From contig NZ_JAWHTD010000002.1 of the NCBI RefSeq assembly GCF_032586235.1, positions 186,001 to 250,000 on the forward strand: 64,000 bases of DNA, given 5' to 3'. Positions within the stretch are counted from its first letter, which is position 1. The number at the start of each line of letters is the position of its first letter. A program made the position numbers and the translations under genes. The notes beneath the pieces were generated by a model. The model saw only the letters and a list, made by a program, of their open reading frames with translations. It did not search any database and was not told the origin of the DNA. This document shows, one piece after another, positions 1 to 8,319 of the stretch. The stretch comes from Aestuariicoccus sp032586235. Lineage in GTDB: Bacteria > Pseudomonadota > Alphaproteobacteria > Rhodobacterales > Rhodobacteraceae.

Positions 1-92
1 TCGAAATTTCTTTCATCACGGCTCCTGCAACGGGAGTTACTCGGTTACACGTCTAGGTGCGACCGGGGCAAGCCCCGGCCGCGTCAAAGTTG

Positions 93-848
93 TCAGGCGA
101 CAACGCTCATTTTGTTCATCAGCTCCCGGCGGTCGGGAATCCGGCGTTCGTGCGACAGCGCCATGGGCTGGGTGTCGAGAAACTGCACGATGTCCGAACG
201 GCCCATCCAGACCAGCGCCTCTTCCGCCGTGATCTGCTTGTCCGGGCCGATCCAGGTGCCGGGTTCGCAATGGGTGTAGCCATAGCGCACCGGGATCCCC
301 TTGAAGGCCAACGGCATGGGAACGAATCCGAAGACATAGTCGGGGGCCCAGATCTTGAGCGCCAGTTCGAACACGACGCGCGAAAGAAGCGCGGTGAATC
401 CCTGGCTCCGGTGCCCGCCATCGCCGCCTTTCAGCCAGAATTCGCCGTGATAGCAGACCTGCCCGGTGATCCGGTCCAGCGCCGGAGGCTGAGAGTAGAA
501 GGTCCGGTCCGGATCGGGGGTCGAGTTCGGCGTAATGTATTTGTGCCGGTGCGAATTGATATGTTCGCCCAACGTCTCGGACGCCATATCAAGCCGCCGA
601 ATCGCCTGGGTGTGCACCAATTCGTCCTTGTCGTTGAATCCGCAAACCCAAAAGGCATTCCCGGCATCGACATAGGAACTGGAAACGTCGAACATTGGAT
701 AAAGCGGTGCACGATCCGCCTGAGCGTTCCTGAGTCTCCGATACGCCACGAAATCGCCGCCGATTTCGAGCCGCATTCCCGCGGTCTCGAGTTCCTTGGT
801 GATGTTCGCGACGTTAACGATCATGGTGTAAAGATTGAGTGCAGTCAT
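93..848 (-). CDS. GNAT-like protein, possible acyltransferase
   Basis: 251 aa, start supported by an AAGGAGT ribosome site about 9 nt upstream of the ATG. Residues 129-192 look like the core of an N-acyltransferase fold: a beta strand, then HRSQGF (146-151), which resembles the acyl-CoA-binding R/Q-x-x-G-x-G/A turn, then a long helix and a strand ending in VRYGY. The N-terminal 120 residues, with RRLRN at 37-41, are faintly reminiscent of acyl-homoserine-lactone synthases, but the conserved acidic residues of LuxI proteins are not convincing. It lies 97 bp downstream of the LysR-type gene on the same strand, so the two may be co-expressed. Substrate unknown; acyltransferase assignment is inference from motif shape only. 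Confidence 0.55.
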   Translation of the reverse strand: MTALNLYTMIVNVANITKELETAGMRLEIGGDFVAYRRLRNAQADRAPLYPMFDVSSSYVDAGNAFWVCGFNDKDELVHTQAIRRLDMASETLGEHINSHRHKYITPNSTPDPDRTFYSQPPALDRITGQVCYHGEFWLKGGDGGHRSQGFTALLSRVVFELALKIWAPDYVFGFVPMPLAFKGIPVRYGYTHCEPGTWIGPDKQITAEEALVWMGRSDIVQFLDTQPMALSHERRIPDRRELMNKMSVVA

Positions 849-945
849 TGGTTTTTTACTCCTTCTGTTTTGGTCACAACCACAGAAAGAAATCTACCAG
901 CGAATTGCTACTCTTGTGCCTTTCTTTGCAGCAATTGGTAAGAAA

Positions 946-1827
946 TCACGCGTCGCACACCATTTCGCAATCCTCGGGGATCGACGTAATTTCAATTCCG
1001 CGCATCGCGTCGATATCCACATCCCGCGTCATGAGCACCAAAACCGCCAGCGCGGGCGTGCCGTCGGGGAACACGCAGCCCATCAGCAACCGCTGGAAAC
1101 TGATCGGCACCGCCTTGTCGTCGCTCTCTCTGGGCAGGTGTGCATAAAGGTGGTCCAGCCGCACGCCGCCATCGCCGTAGATTCGCGCATAGGCATCGGC
1201 GATGAAGTCGTTGAATTCGTTGCCGGCGTTGTCCTCTTGCGACAGCCGTCCGATCGCGCTTTTCGACCAGGCCCAGCCGAACCAGAGCGCATAGGCCGAT
1301 TTTTCACCGATCTCGACGCAGATCCATCCGCGCCGGTCCTTGCGGTAGACCACGAGATAGGGCCGTACCTCGGCCATCGCCGGATCCTCGATCTGGGTCA
1401 GCGCCTGGCCCCAGGCGGCAAGCGTCTGTTTCATGATTCGGGGACCGCTGCTTGCGATTCGGCTGATCGGATGCTGCTGGGAATGAAATTCACGCCCGCT
1501 GCTGTCCAGAAAATGCGCCTTTTCCAGCCAATGCGAACTGCGCCGGGTCATGCTGGTGCGGTCCGACCAGGCCGCCACCTGCCGCAGGATGCTTTCCGCA
1601 TCCGCAAGGATTTCGCGCCCGTACTGGGTCAGCACATATTCCTGCCGCTCCAGCGAAAACAGCGGCCGCCCCTTGATCGCCTCGAGATCCGAGATGTGGC
1701 GCCGGACGGTCTGACGGGTGGCGCCCAGCCGTTCGGAGGTTTCCGTGAGGTTCAGGGTTCTCGACAGGGTCACAAAGGCCCGCAGCATCGCAACGGTGAC
1801 ATCTGACTTTTCGTTCGGTCTGGGCAC
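946..1827 (-). CDS. LysR-type HTH regulator with atypical C-terminal half
   Basis: 293 aa, GTG start preceded by a strong GCGGAGGTAAC ribosome site. Residues 9-68 form a typical LysR winged helix-turn-helix: an AFVTL helix, then ETSERLGATRQTVRRHISDL, then a wing at RPLFSL. The linker helix follows to about residue 80. The remaining 210 residues show none of the periplasmic-binding-protein-like pattern of LysR effector domains. Instead they hold strands such as PYLVVYRKDRRG and WICVEIGEKSAYALWFGWAW, more like a PAS/GAF-type or novel sensor module. DNA binding is well supported; the ligand and targets are unknown. The palindrome at 1861-1870 just upstream could be an autoregulatory site. Confidence 0.75.
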   Translation of the reverse strand: MPRPNEKSDVTVAMLRAFVTLSRTLNLTETSERLGATRQTVRRHISDLEAIKGRPLFSLERQEYVLTQYGREILADAESILRQVAAWSDRTSMTRRSSHWLEKAHFLDSSGREFHSQQHPISRIASSGPRIMKQTLAAWGQALTQIEDPAMAEVRPYLVVYRKDRRGWICVEIGEKSAYALWFGWAWSKSAIGRLSQEDNAGNEFNDFIADAYARIYGDGGVRLDHLYAHLPRESDDKAVPISFQRLLMGCVFPDGTPALAVLVLMTRDVDIDAMRGIEITSIPEDCEMVCDA

Positions 1828-1860
1828 GCGTTACCTCCGCAAAGGGTTGGGTAAAGTGGG

Positions 1861-1870
1861 TGATTAATCA
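1861..1870. promoter_or_regulatory. Palindrome TGATTAATCA, candidate operator
   Basis: A perfect 10-bp palindrome in the 181-bp divergent region between the LysR-type gene (starts 1827, leftward) and the XRE gene (starts about 2009-2024, rightward). It is also flanked by GGGTGA at 1858-1863 and TCACCC at 1890-1895, a looser outer dyad. The location fits autoregulation by the LysR-type protein, but no binding data are available and short AT-rich palindromes arise by chance. Confidence 0.35.
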
Positions 1871-2008
1871 TCCACCGGCATACCATTTTTCACCCATAAG
1901 CGTCCAGAATATTTATAATTTTCATCCCCGCCGAACCCCGCCAAGATACAACCGAGGCGTGATCTTTAAGCGTTGACTTCTTTTTCGAGTCTTTGAGAGG
2001 AAAATAAG

Positions 2009-2389
2009 ATGCGAGGTGAATGTATGGCCCTGAGCCCTGAGGATATCGACCGCCACGTTGGCGCGAGGCTGCGATTTCTTCGCGAAGCTTGCGGGTTCTC
2101 ACAGGCCTATCTAGGCAAAAGCGTGGGCCTGACGTTTCAGCAAATTCAGAAATACGAGCAGGGGAGCAACCGCATATCCGCAAGCAAATTGTGGCAATTG
2201 GCCGATTTGCTTGGCGTCACACCCAATAATTTTTTCGACGGGCTGGATCGTGAACAGCCGTTGAACGACACGCTGGTTTCGCGCGATGTGGCCGAAGCGG
2301 CGCTGCAGTTGCACCAGCTTGAGGACCCGGATGTGAAACGCAACATGCTCGAGCTCATCCGGCTCTGCAAATCCCGAAAATCGGCTTAA
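2009..2389 (+). CDS. XRE-family helix-turn-helix regulator
   Basis: 126 aa from the ATG at 2009; an in-frame ATG at 2024 has a better ribosome site (GAGGTG, 5 nt away) and may be the true start. The HTH_3 domain spans about residues 15-75: RLRFLREACGFSQ, then LGKSVGLTFQQIQKYEQGSNRI carrying the recognition helix, then LADLLGV. The C-terminal 45 residues are helical with no known ligand domain. This is the common alphaproteobacterial family of small XRE repressors with the TFQQIQKYE signature. Targets cannot be read from the sequence. It is divergent from the LysR-type gene and convergent with acpS. Confidence 0.85.
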   Translation: MRGECMALSPEDIDRHVGARLRFLREACGFSQAYLGKSVGLTFQQIQKYEQGSNRISASKLWQLADLLGVTPNNFFDGLDREQPLNDTLVSRDVAEAALQLHQLEDPDVKRNMLELIRLCKSRKSA

Positions 2390-2402
2390 TACCGATACGG
2401 CA

Positions 2403-2436
2403 GCCGGAATTGCGAGCGCGTAGCGCAATTTCCGGT
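2403..2436. terminator. Hairpin between convergent XRE gene and acpS
   Basis: CCGGAATTGCG (2404-2414) pairs with CGCAATTTCCGG (2424-2435), leaving one bulged base. It sits in the 114-bp gap between the 3' ends of two convergent genes, where a bidirectional terminator is expected. There is no long T tract. Confidence 0.5.
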
Positions 2437-2503
2437 GCTTTGAAATCAGATGCAAAGTCTTGCTGGCGATAATCGCCGCGGCCCGTGAACCGGCGCGGCG
2501 GGG

Positions 2504-2932
2504 TCAGCGGGACGTATCGCCGTCTTGCGGGGCGGCGACCGGGCGCGCTTCGATCAGGACAAAGGCCTGCGCCCAGGGGTGATCGTCGGTCAGGGTGACG
2601 TGGATGATCGCCTCGTGCCCCGGCGGCGTCATCGCGTCCAGCCGGTCTTTCGCCCAGCCGGTCACATGCATCACGGGCTGTCCGGTGCGCAGGTTCGACA
2701 CCGCCATGTCCTTCCAGGCGATGCCCATGCGCAGGCCGGTGCCGAGCGCCTTGGAACAGGCCTCTTTCGCAGCCCAGCGTTTGGCATAGGTGCCGGCGGT
2801 GTCGGCGCGGCGTTCGGCCTTGCGCTGTTCGGTTTCGGTAAAGACACGGTTGCGAAAGCGGTCGCCGAACCGGTCGAGCGTGCCTTGGATCCGCTCGATA
2901 TTGGCAAGGTCCGTACCGATGCCCAGTATCAT
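2504..2932 (-). CDS. acpS: Holo-[acyl-carrier-protein] synthase
   Basis: 142 aa. Transfers the 4'-phosphopantetheine arm of CoA to the serine of apo-acyl carrier protein, making ACP active for fatty-acid synthesis in the cytoplasm. The start is the ATG giving MILGIGTDLANIERI, which carries the Mg-binding Asp8. The second signature WAAKEACSKALGTG holds Glu57, the other metal/CoA ligand. Length is normal for bacterial AcpS (120-145 aa). It is last in a leftward operon beginning with pdxJ, 14 nt after the hydrolase gene. The lepB-rnc-era genes that commonly follow acpS in alphaproteobacteria are absent; a convergent XRE gene is there instead. Confidence 0.95.
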   Translation of the reverse strand: MILGIGTDLANIERIQGTLDRFGDRFRNRVFTETEQRKAERRADTAGTYAKRWAAKEACSKALGTGLRMGIAWKDMAVSNLRTGQPVMHVTGWAKDRLDAMTPPGHEAIIHVTLTDDHPWAQAFVLIEARPVAAPQDGDTSR

Positions 2933-2946
2933 CCGGTTCCCCCCTT

Positions 2947-4383
2947 TCAGGCCGCGAATAGTGGAAAGCTGACACCCAGCGCCCAGGCCAGCACCAGCCC
3001 AAGCGCGAGCCCGGGGCCCGCGAACCCGCTGCGCCGGGCCGCCGCGCGCCCCATGACCCCGAATGTGACGTAAAAGAGCACGATAACCGGCGCAATCATC
3101 AACAGGAAGAAAAGCCCCTCGAAATCCAGCGCGATGGCCCCCGCCAGCGACGCCAGAAACGCCAGCCGCGCGGCGATCCGCTGCCACAGAGGGGCGGACC
3201 GCGCCAACCAGGCATCCGCCAGCATGAAGGGCACCGCGCCAAGGCAAAGCGCTGCGATCACCGTTAGACGCTCGGGGGTCGGCCAGAAATTCGCGCCGTA
3301 GCGGTCGAGCGCGACGCCGAAGACCCCCAGCGCCCAGACCAGCAGCAGGGCAAAGCCGCGCAAGGCAGGCGCGGCGGGACGCCCCCGCAGCCGCCACAAA
3401 AGCGCCAGTTGCAACCCGCCGAAAAGCGCCAGGTGCAGCGCCAGGTAGTCGGCCACGAGCACCGGCAAAAGGCGGCTGTCCACCGGCGCCGCCAGAAGCG
3501 GCGCGGCGGCCGCCGGGACCAGCGTGACCAAAGCAAAGGCGCGTGGGGCAAGCGGGGTTTCCGGCGCGGCGCTGGCGGGCAGCAGGCGCATCAGCGGGAT
3601 GGCCAGCGCGGTGATCGCCGCCAGCAACGCCAAGAGCGCCCATCCCGTCGGCGGAACCGGGGCGCTTTGGCTGCGGCCGTAAAATGCGTTGAGCCATTCC
3701 AGCGCGGCGGTCCGCGCGGGGCGGGAGTGCAGGATCGCCACATGCTCGGCGGCGGGTGCCAGCAGGGCGCGGCGGGTGACCGGGCCGGCGGCGGCGGTGT
3801 CGCCCAAAACTGCGGCGGGGTCGACCATGCGCAGCGCCGCGCTGGCAAACTCGCGCAGCCCCGGCTCCCACGCGCCGGTGATCAGCAGCAGGTTGCCGGG
3901 GTGGGTTGGCGTGATCGCCTCGGAGAACGCCGACAGCAGAACCAGAGGGCCCGCGCGCGGCGTCTCGGCGGCGGCGCGCACCAGAATGTCGGTCGCCATG
4001 GAATGCCCCAGCAGCGCGACCGGCCCCTCGCCCGGCATCGCGCCGATCACCGCGAGGGTCTGATCGGTCAAGAGCCGCGTGGTGCCGTCGATGCGGGTCA
4101 CGTCGCCGGACATGGGCACCCGGTTGCGGCCATGGCCCTCGAAGTCGAAGGCGTAGACATCGTACCCCGCCCGCGCCAGCACCGTGGCGTATCCCTGCAT
4201 CATCTGCCGCGACCCGGCAAAGCCGTGCGCGATCACCACCGGCGGCCCGTCGCCGTGGTAATGCGTGACCGGGGTCGGCCCGATCCGCATGTCGGTGATC
4301 GTCAGCCCGGCCCGCGCCCCCTCAAGCACCCACAGCGCCCAGCCTGCGACAAGCAGGGCGACCAGGGTCAGCGACCGGGTCAC
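2947..4383 (-). CDS. Alpha/beta hydrolase with C-terminal membrane domain
   Basis: 478 aa from a GTG start that overlaps the stop of the upstream exporter gene by 4 nt (GTGA), so the two are translationally coupled. One N-terminal membrane helix (about 4-20) is followed by a hydrolase fold: oxyanion HGF at 53-55 and nucleophile elbow GHSMA with Ser128. After about residue 235 the protein is almost entirely hydrophobic, with about six to eight predicted membrane helices. The hydrolase part is therefore tethered to the inner membrane. The substrate is unknown; lipid or ester hydrolysis is possible. The longer upstream reading frame to 4614 is antisense-like noise over the exporter gene. Confidence 0.8.
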   Translation of the reverse strand: MTRSLTLVALLVAGWALWVLEGARAGLTITDMRIGPTPVTHYHGDGPPVVIAHGFAGSRQMMQGYATVLARAGYDVYAFDFEGHGRNRVPMSGDVTRIDGTTRLLTDQTLAVIGAMPGEGPVALLGHSMATDILVRAAAETPRAGPLVLLSAFSEAITPTHPGNLLLITGAWEPGLREFASAALRMVDPAAVLGDTAAAGPVTRRALLAPAAEHVAILHSRPARTAALEWLNAFYGRSQSAPVPPTGWALLALLAAITALAIPLMRLLPASAAPETPLAPRAFALVTLVPAAAAPLLAAPVDSRLLPVLVADYLALHLALFGGLQLALLWRLRGRPAAPALRGFALLLVWALGVFGVALDRYGANFWPTPERLTVIAALCLGAVPFMLADAWLARSAPLWQRIAARLAFLASLAGAIALDFEGLFFLLMIAPVIVLFYVTFGVMGRAAARRSGFAGPGLALGLVLAWALGVSFPLFAA

Positions 4384-4994
4384 GTCAGCCGTGCTGACAG
4401 GAGTTTCAGGCTGGCCGCACCGAAGAGCAGCGCGAAGCATGCGTCGAAGGCGCGCCGCGCACTGCGGTAGGCCGACGAAATGCCGGGTCGTGAAAAGAGA
4501 ACGCCGTAGCCCAGAAAGACGCAGGCGGAGACGCAGCTGAGCATCGCGAAGAGATGCCAGACCTGCGTCATTGCGGCGTCGGTGGGCAGCGCGATCGCAT
4601 AGATCGCGCCCCATGAAAGGATCGCCTTGGGGTTGGTGACATGCAGCAGCAGCCCCTTGCCGAAGAGCCGCCCGCTTCGGGTGACGGCGGATTTGACCGG
4701 CATTCCGGGCAGCAGCGCGCGGCGAAAGGACTTCAGCGCGAGGTAAAGAAGATAGAACGCCCCGGCATACCGCACAGCCTCGAAAATCCAGACATGGGTC
4801 AGCATCAGCGCGCTCATCCCAAGCCCGGCGGCGATACCCCAGAGCGCCGAGCCGCAGATGATCCCCGCCGCGATGGTCAGCGCCGCGCGCCGTCCCTCGG
4901 CCATGGCCGTGCCCGAGATCGCAAGCGTGGCGGGGCCCGGGCTGCTACCCGCAATGGCCCAGCCCAACAGAATCAGGGGCAGGTCGGGCCCCAT
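4380..4994 (-). CDS. LysE/RhtB-family exporter
   Basis: 204 aa, about six hydrophobic helices. The N-terminal segment ILLGWAIAGSSPGPATLAIS contains the SPGP motif typical of LysE/RhtB amino-acid and metabolite exporters of the inner membrane. The length is that of the family (200-215 aa). It begins 1 nt after the pdxJ stop and overlaps the next gene, so it is part of the pdxJ-acpS operon. The exported compound cannot be deduced from the sequence; homologues export homoserine, threonine, lysine or related compounds. Confidence 0.85.
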   Translation of the reverse strand: MGPDLPLILLGWAIAGSSPGPATLAISGTAMAEGRRAALTIAAGIICGSALWGIAAGLGMSALMLTHVWIFEAVRYAGAFYLLYLALKSFRRALLPGMPVKSAVTRSGRLFGKGLLLHVTNPKAILSWGAIYAIALPTDAAMTQVWHLFAMLSCVSACVFLGYGVLFSRPGISSAYRSARRAFDACFALLFGAASLKLLSARLT

Positions 4995-4995
4995 G

Positions 4996-5748
4996 TTATC
5001 CCCGCGCCTCGTCCATCAGGCGGCGCATTTCGGCGATGGCGGGGCCGAGCCCGCGAAAGATCGCCTCGCCGATGATGAAATGGCCGATGTTCAGCTCCAT
5101 CACCTCGGGCAGGGCGGCGACGGGGCCGACCGTTTCGTAGGTCAGCCCGTGCCCTGCGTGCACCTCGAGCCCGAGGCTATGGGCAAAGCTGGCCATGTCG
5201 CGCAGCCGCGCCAGTTCGGCGTCGCGTTCGGCGTATTTGCCCTCGGCGTGGTAATCGCAATAGGCCCCGGTGTGCAGCTCGATCACCTGCGCACCGATGC
5301 GGTGCGCGGCCTCGATCTGCGGCCGGTCGGCGGCGATGAAGATGGACACCCGGCAGCCCGCCTCGCGCAGTGGTGCGATGTAATGGGCCAGCTGGTTTTC
5401 CTCGCGCGCCACCTCGAGCCCGCCTTCGGTGGTGCGTTCCTCGCGCTTTTCGGGGACGATGCAGACCGCGTGCGGTTTGTGCCGCAGGGCAATCTGCTGC
5501 ATCTCGGGCGTCGCGGCCATCTCGAAATTCAGCGGGATGGTCAGCACCTCCATCAGCCCGTCGATGTCTGAGTCGGTGATGTGGCGGCGGTCTTCGCGCA
5601 GATGCGCGGTTATGCCATCGGCCCCGGCCTCTTGCGCGACCTGCGCTGCGCGCAGGGGATCGGGATAGGCCCCGCCGCGCGCATTGCGGACAGTGGCGAC
5701 GTGGTCGATGTTGACGCCAAGGCGCAGGCGTCCGGCGAATTCGGTCAT
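4996..5748 (-). CDS. pdxJ: Pyridoxine 5'-phosphate synthase
   Basis: 250 aa. Condenses 1-deoxyxylulose 5-phosphate with 3-amino-2-oxopropyl phosphate to form pyridoxine 5'-phosphate, the ring-closing step of DXP-dependent vitamin B6 synthesis. A TIM barrel with the family landmarks: LGVNIDHVATVRNARG near the start, HLREDRRHI, NFEMA, EKREERTTEGG, ELHTGAYCD and the C-terminal NIGHFIIGEA phosphate-binding segment. I chose the ATG at 5748, which gives MTEFAGRLRLGVNID; the longer frame to 5826 has no family support. First gene of the operon that ends with acpS. Confidence 0.96.
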   Translation of the reverse strand: MTEFAGRLRLGVNIDHVATVRNARGGAYPDPLRAAQVAQEAGADGITAHLREDRRHITDSDIDGLMEVLTIPLNFEMAATPEMQQIALRHKPHAVCIVPEKREERTTEGGLEVAREENQLAHYIAPLREAGCRVSIFIAADRPQIEAAHRIGAQVIELHTGAYCDYHAEGKYAERDAELARLRDMASFAHSLGLEVHAGHGLTYETVGPVAALPEVMELNIGHFIIGEAIFRGLGPAIAEMRRLMDEARG

Positions 5749-5935
5749 TGGGGGCCTCTTCTGCTGATGTTTGGAACCTAGTGCGCAATACGGATCGGGG
5801 AAACCGGATTCTGCCGCGCAGGCCACGGTTGCGCCGCGCCGCGGCGGGGTGCCGTTTTAGGTGAGCAGGGTCTTTTGTGCTATGGTTCCGGCCTGCCATG
5901 CCGTTTCGGGTGGCGTATTTTCAGGGGGACTATTC

Positions 5936-6220
5936 ATGACATATTCGACCGTATCGCATTGGGACACCACCGATTGGACCGACGAGATGGAGACGCTGGC
6001 AAGGGACAAATTCGTGCCGCTGGTGCTGGGCACCGGGGCGCAGCGCACGCAGATGGTGCGCACGGGCGACCGGAGCTTTTGCGTCGTCACCGAATATGCC
6101 GATGCGGACGCGGCGGCGGCCGCGCAGGAAAAGATCGCCGCAATCCGCGCGCAGGCAGCCGATGAGCTGCCCATGACGCTGGCCAGCACGGCGGGCGGAG
6201 AGGTCTTTGCCGGCGGGTAA
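5936..6220 (+). CDS. Small conserved-type protein, function unknown
   Basis: 94 aa starting MTYSTVSHW. No signal peptide or membrane segment. The predicted alternation of strands and helices (MVRTGDRSFCVVTEYAD, then a helix rich in Ala, then PMTLASTAGGEVFAG) suggests a ferredoxin-like or dimeric alpha/beta-barrel fold such as ABM/DUF proteins. The ATG at 5936 is preferred over the earlier one at 5861 because MTYSTVSHW begins the conserved-looking fold. It stands alone, divergent from pdxJ and convergent with the phosphatase gene. Function not recognised. Confidence 0.65.
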   Translation: MTYSTVSHWDTTDWTDEMETLARDKFVPLVLGTGAQRTQMVRTGDRSFCVVTEYADADAAAAAQEKIAAIRAQAADELPMTLASTAGGEVFAGG

Positions 6221-6250
6221 GGGCGGCCCCATTCCTAGGGGCAGAGGGGC

Positions 6251-6988
6251 TCAGGTCGTGACGAAGTCGACCGTGTCGGCGCGGAACACCGCCGCTGTCA
6301 GGATGTTGCTTGCATAGGCACCGGTGTCGATGGCGATCACCCGGTCCGACACGGTCGGTTCGGCGTGGATCGTGTGGCCGTGCACCACCCAGCGCCCGTC
6401 GCGGCGGGGGGTCCTGCCGAACTCCGGATGCCCCCACAAGAGGGTCGCGGGCTCTTGCCGTTCGACCGGGCGGTTGGGATCGGCCCCGGCGTGAACGGCG
6501 GCGATGTTGCCGTTCACGTAATGGGTCGGCAAGGCGCGCAGCCAGGCTTCCATCCCGGGGTCCATCGCCTGCCGCAGGTCATCGCGCATCGCGGCAAAGC
6601 CCGCGCCAGAGGGGCCCCCGTCACGAAAGGCGACCCCAAAGCTGGACAAGGTCTGCAAACCGCCGTTGCGCAGCCAGCGCTCGGCGTTGACCTCGGGCGC
6701 GTCGAGGAAATCCAGCATCATATCCTCGTGATTGCCCAGCAGGCAGACGACGCGGCCCCCCGCATCGCACATCGCCTTCAGCCGCCGCAGCACCTGTGCG
6801 CTGTGCTCGCCGCGATCCACGTAATCGCCGAGAAAGACCAGCGGCAGCTCGGCGAGCCTGGGCAGCAGTCGCTCGACAAGGTCGTCGCGTCCGTGAACGT
6901 CTCCGATCGCCGCGAATGGCGTTTCGGGCGACGGCGGCGGCGGCGGGGACGCACGCCTGCGGCGGCGTAGAAGATCGGTGAGCTTCAT
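6251..6988 (-). CDS. PPP-family serine/threonine phosphatase
   Basis: 245 aa metallophosphoesterase. All three PPP signatures are present: GDVHG (29-33), GDYVDRG (54-60) and GNHED (85-89). Later, HGHT near residue 210 supplies metal ligands and the C-terminal part contains AIDTGAY. It resembles bacterial PrpA/ApaH-like phosphatases of 210-250 aa, which dephosphorylate phospho-Ser/Thr/Tyr proteins or dinucleoside polyphosphates using two metal ions. The N terminus has a poly-Arg then poly-Pro stretch (9-22) and no signal peptide, so it is probably cytoplasmic. The physiological substrate is unknown. Confidence 0.9.
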   Translation of the reverse strand: MKLTDLLRRRRRASPPPPPSPETPFAAIGDVHGRDDLVERLLPRLAELPLVFLGDYVDRGEHSAQVLRRLKAMCDAGGRVVCLLGNHEDMMLDFLDAPEVNAERWLRNGGLQTLSSFGVAFRDGGPSGAGFAAMRDDLRQAMDPGMEAWLRALPTHYVNGNIAAVHAGADPNRPVERQEPATLLWGHPEFGRTPRRDGRWVVHGHTIHAEPTVSDRVIAIDTGAYASNILTAAVFRADTVDFVTT

Positions 6989-7042
6989 CGTCCAGACCCT
7001 AGGACAGACGATCCGAAAAGGCCAACTGCGCCTGATCGGGGT

Positions 7043-8212
7043 CTACCGGGGCGCCTGCACCAGCCCGGCGCCGATATGCCACGGCCCCTGACCCCCGGGC
7101 ATTCCGGTATTCCGGGCACTCGCCAGCATCCGCGTCACGAACCGCTTTTCCCCCTGCGCCTGCAACCAGAGCGCGGCGGCACAGGCGGCCGCCATCGTCG
7201 TGCCGTTGAGCGCGCGCAAGTTGGAATCCGCCGCCGCCGACAGAATACCGACCCCGGGCGCGACCAGTGTCGGGCACAGGTCGGAAAAGCTGGCGAGGGT
7301 CAGGCCGTCTTCGCCATAGCCAAGCGCGCCCACGGAGATTACGCCGGGCACGGCGGTCATCGGCGTGCCTGCGGTGGTAAGCTCTGGCGAGATCGTGCGG
7401 CGGCTGTTGTTGCCTGCGGGAACGACGATCAGCGGGGCCTCGGTCTTGTCCCGCCCGGCCTGGTGCAGCATCAGAAGCGTGCGCATCAGGCCAAGGTTGC
7501 CGTTCAAAGCGTTCAGCGCGACAGAGGCGGCCAGCCGCGCGGGATGCCCGCTCGCAGCCAGCGCTTCGCTCATGGTCACCGTGTCGAATTCCGCCGGCAG
7601 AAAGATGATCGCGGCCCCGTTTTCCAGCGCCCATTGCAGCCCGTGAAACAGCATCGCCGAGGTGCCGCGCCCGTAATCCGCGATGACCTTGCCGATCAGC
7701 GGTGCGTCGATCCCGGTGGCGACGCCAAGCCGGTATCCCTTCAGCGGTCGGCCGAGGATCGATGCCGCGCAATGCGTGCCGTGGCCGTGGTCGTCGTGCA
7801 TGCCCGATCCGACAAAATCCTGAAACACCGGGGAGACGCCGGAAAACGCGGGATGTTTAGCGTCGATCCCGGTGTCGAGCAACGCAATCGTCACGCCCGT
7901 GCCGTCATAGGCGCAATCCAGCGCGCCGGTCTCGCGCAGACCCCAAAGCGGCACCACGTCCTCGGGGCGGATATCGTCGAGCGGTTCGGGGCTGACCAAC
8001 CGCGTGGGCATCACCGGCGCGATGGAGAGCACGGACGGATCCGCGCAGAGCTCGTCGAGCCCGGTTCCGTCCAGTTCCGCGACCGAGATATCCGGGTCCG
8101 CCCGCCGCTTGGTCCGGGATATGGCCACCGGCGCGCCAAGGCACCCCGCGCCCGGCGAGTCGCCGCGCTGCCAGGTGCCCGACGCATCCCGCAAGATCAG
8201 ATATTCGGCCAT
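7043..8212 (-). CDS. Subtilase (S8) family protein with Thr in place of catalytic Ser
   Basis: 389 aa. Domain order: an N-terminal propeptide-like region (1-85), then the S8 fold. The catalytic Asp113 sits in LLDTGID, His144 in DHGHGTHC, and the oxyanion Asn268 in VPAGNNS. At the nucleophile position the usual GTSMA reads GTTMA: Thr339, codon ACG at 7196-7198. No signal peptide is seen, so it is probably cytoplasmic, resembling subtilases of peptide-modification or protein-quality systems. Either it uses Thr as a nucleophile or it has lost peptidase activity. No obvious substrate or precursor gene is adjacent. Confidence 0.85.
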   Translation of the reverse strand: MAEYLILRDASGTWQRGDSPGAGCLGAPVAISRTKRRADPDISVAELDGTGLDELCADPSVLSIAPVMPTRLVSPEPLDDIRPEDVVPLWGLRETGALDCAYDGTGVTIALLDTGIDAKHPAFSGVSPVFQDFVGSGMHDDHGHGTHCAASILGRPLKGYRLGVATGIDAPLIGKVIADYGRGTSAMLFHGLQWALENGAAIIFLPAEFDTVTMSEALAASGHPARLAASVALNALNGNLGLMRTLLMLHQAGRDKTEAPLIVVPAGNNSRRTISPELTTAGTPMTAVPGVISVGALGYGEDGLTLASFSDLCPTLVAPGVGILSAAADSNLRALNGTTMAAACAAALWLQAQGEKRFVTRMLASARNTGMPGGQGPWHIGAGLVQAPR

Positions 8213-8319
8213 TGACCATCCCGCGTTATCCCGTCCGCTGTCGCGGCGGGATGTCCAAGGCTACAGGTCTGCCGCTAACGCGGGAAGACGGCGCGCGTGA
8301 ATGCGTCGTAAAAGCGCCG

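Noticed and set aside
57..941. 294-codon plus-strand frame over the GNAT-like gene
   Set aside because: Opposite strand has a good ribosome site, a consistent GNAT-like core and normal codon use.
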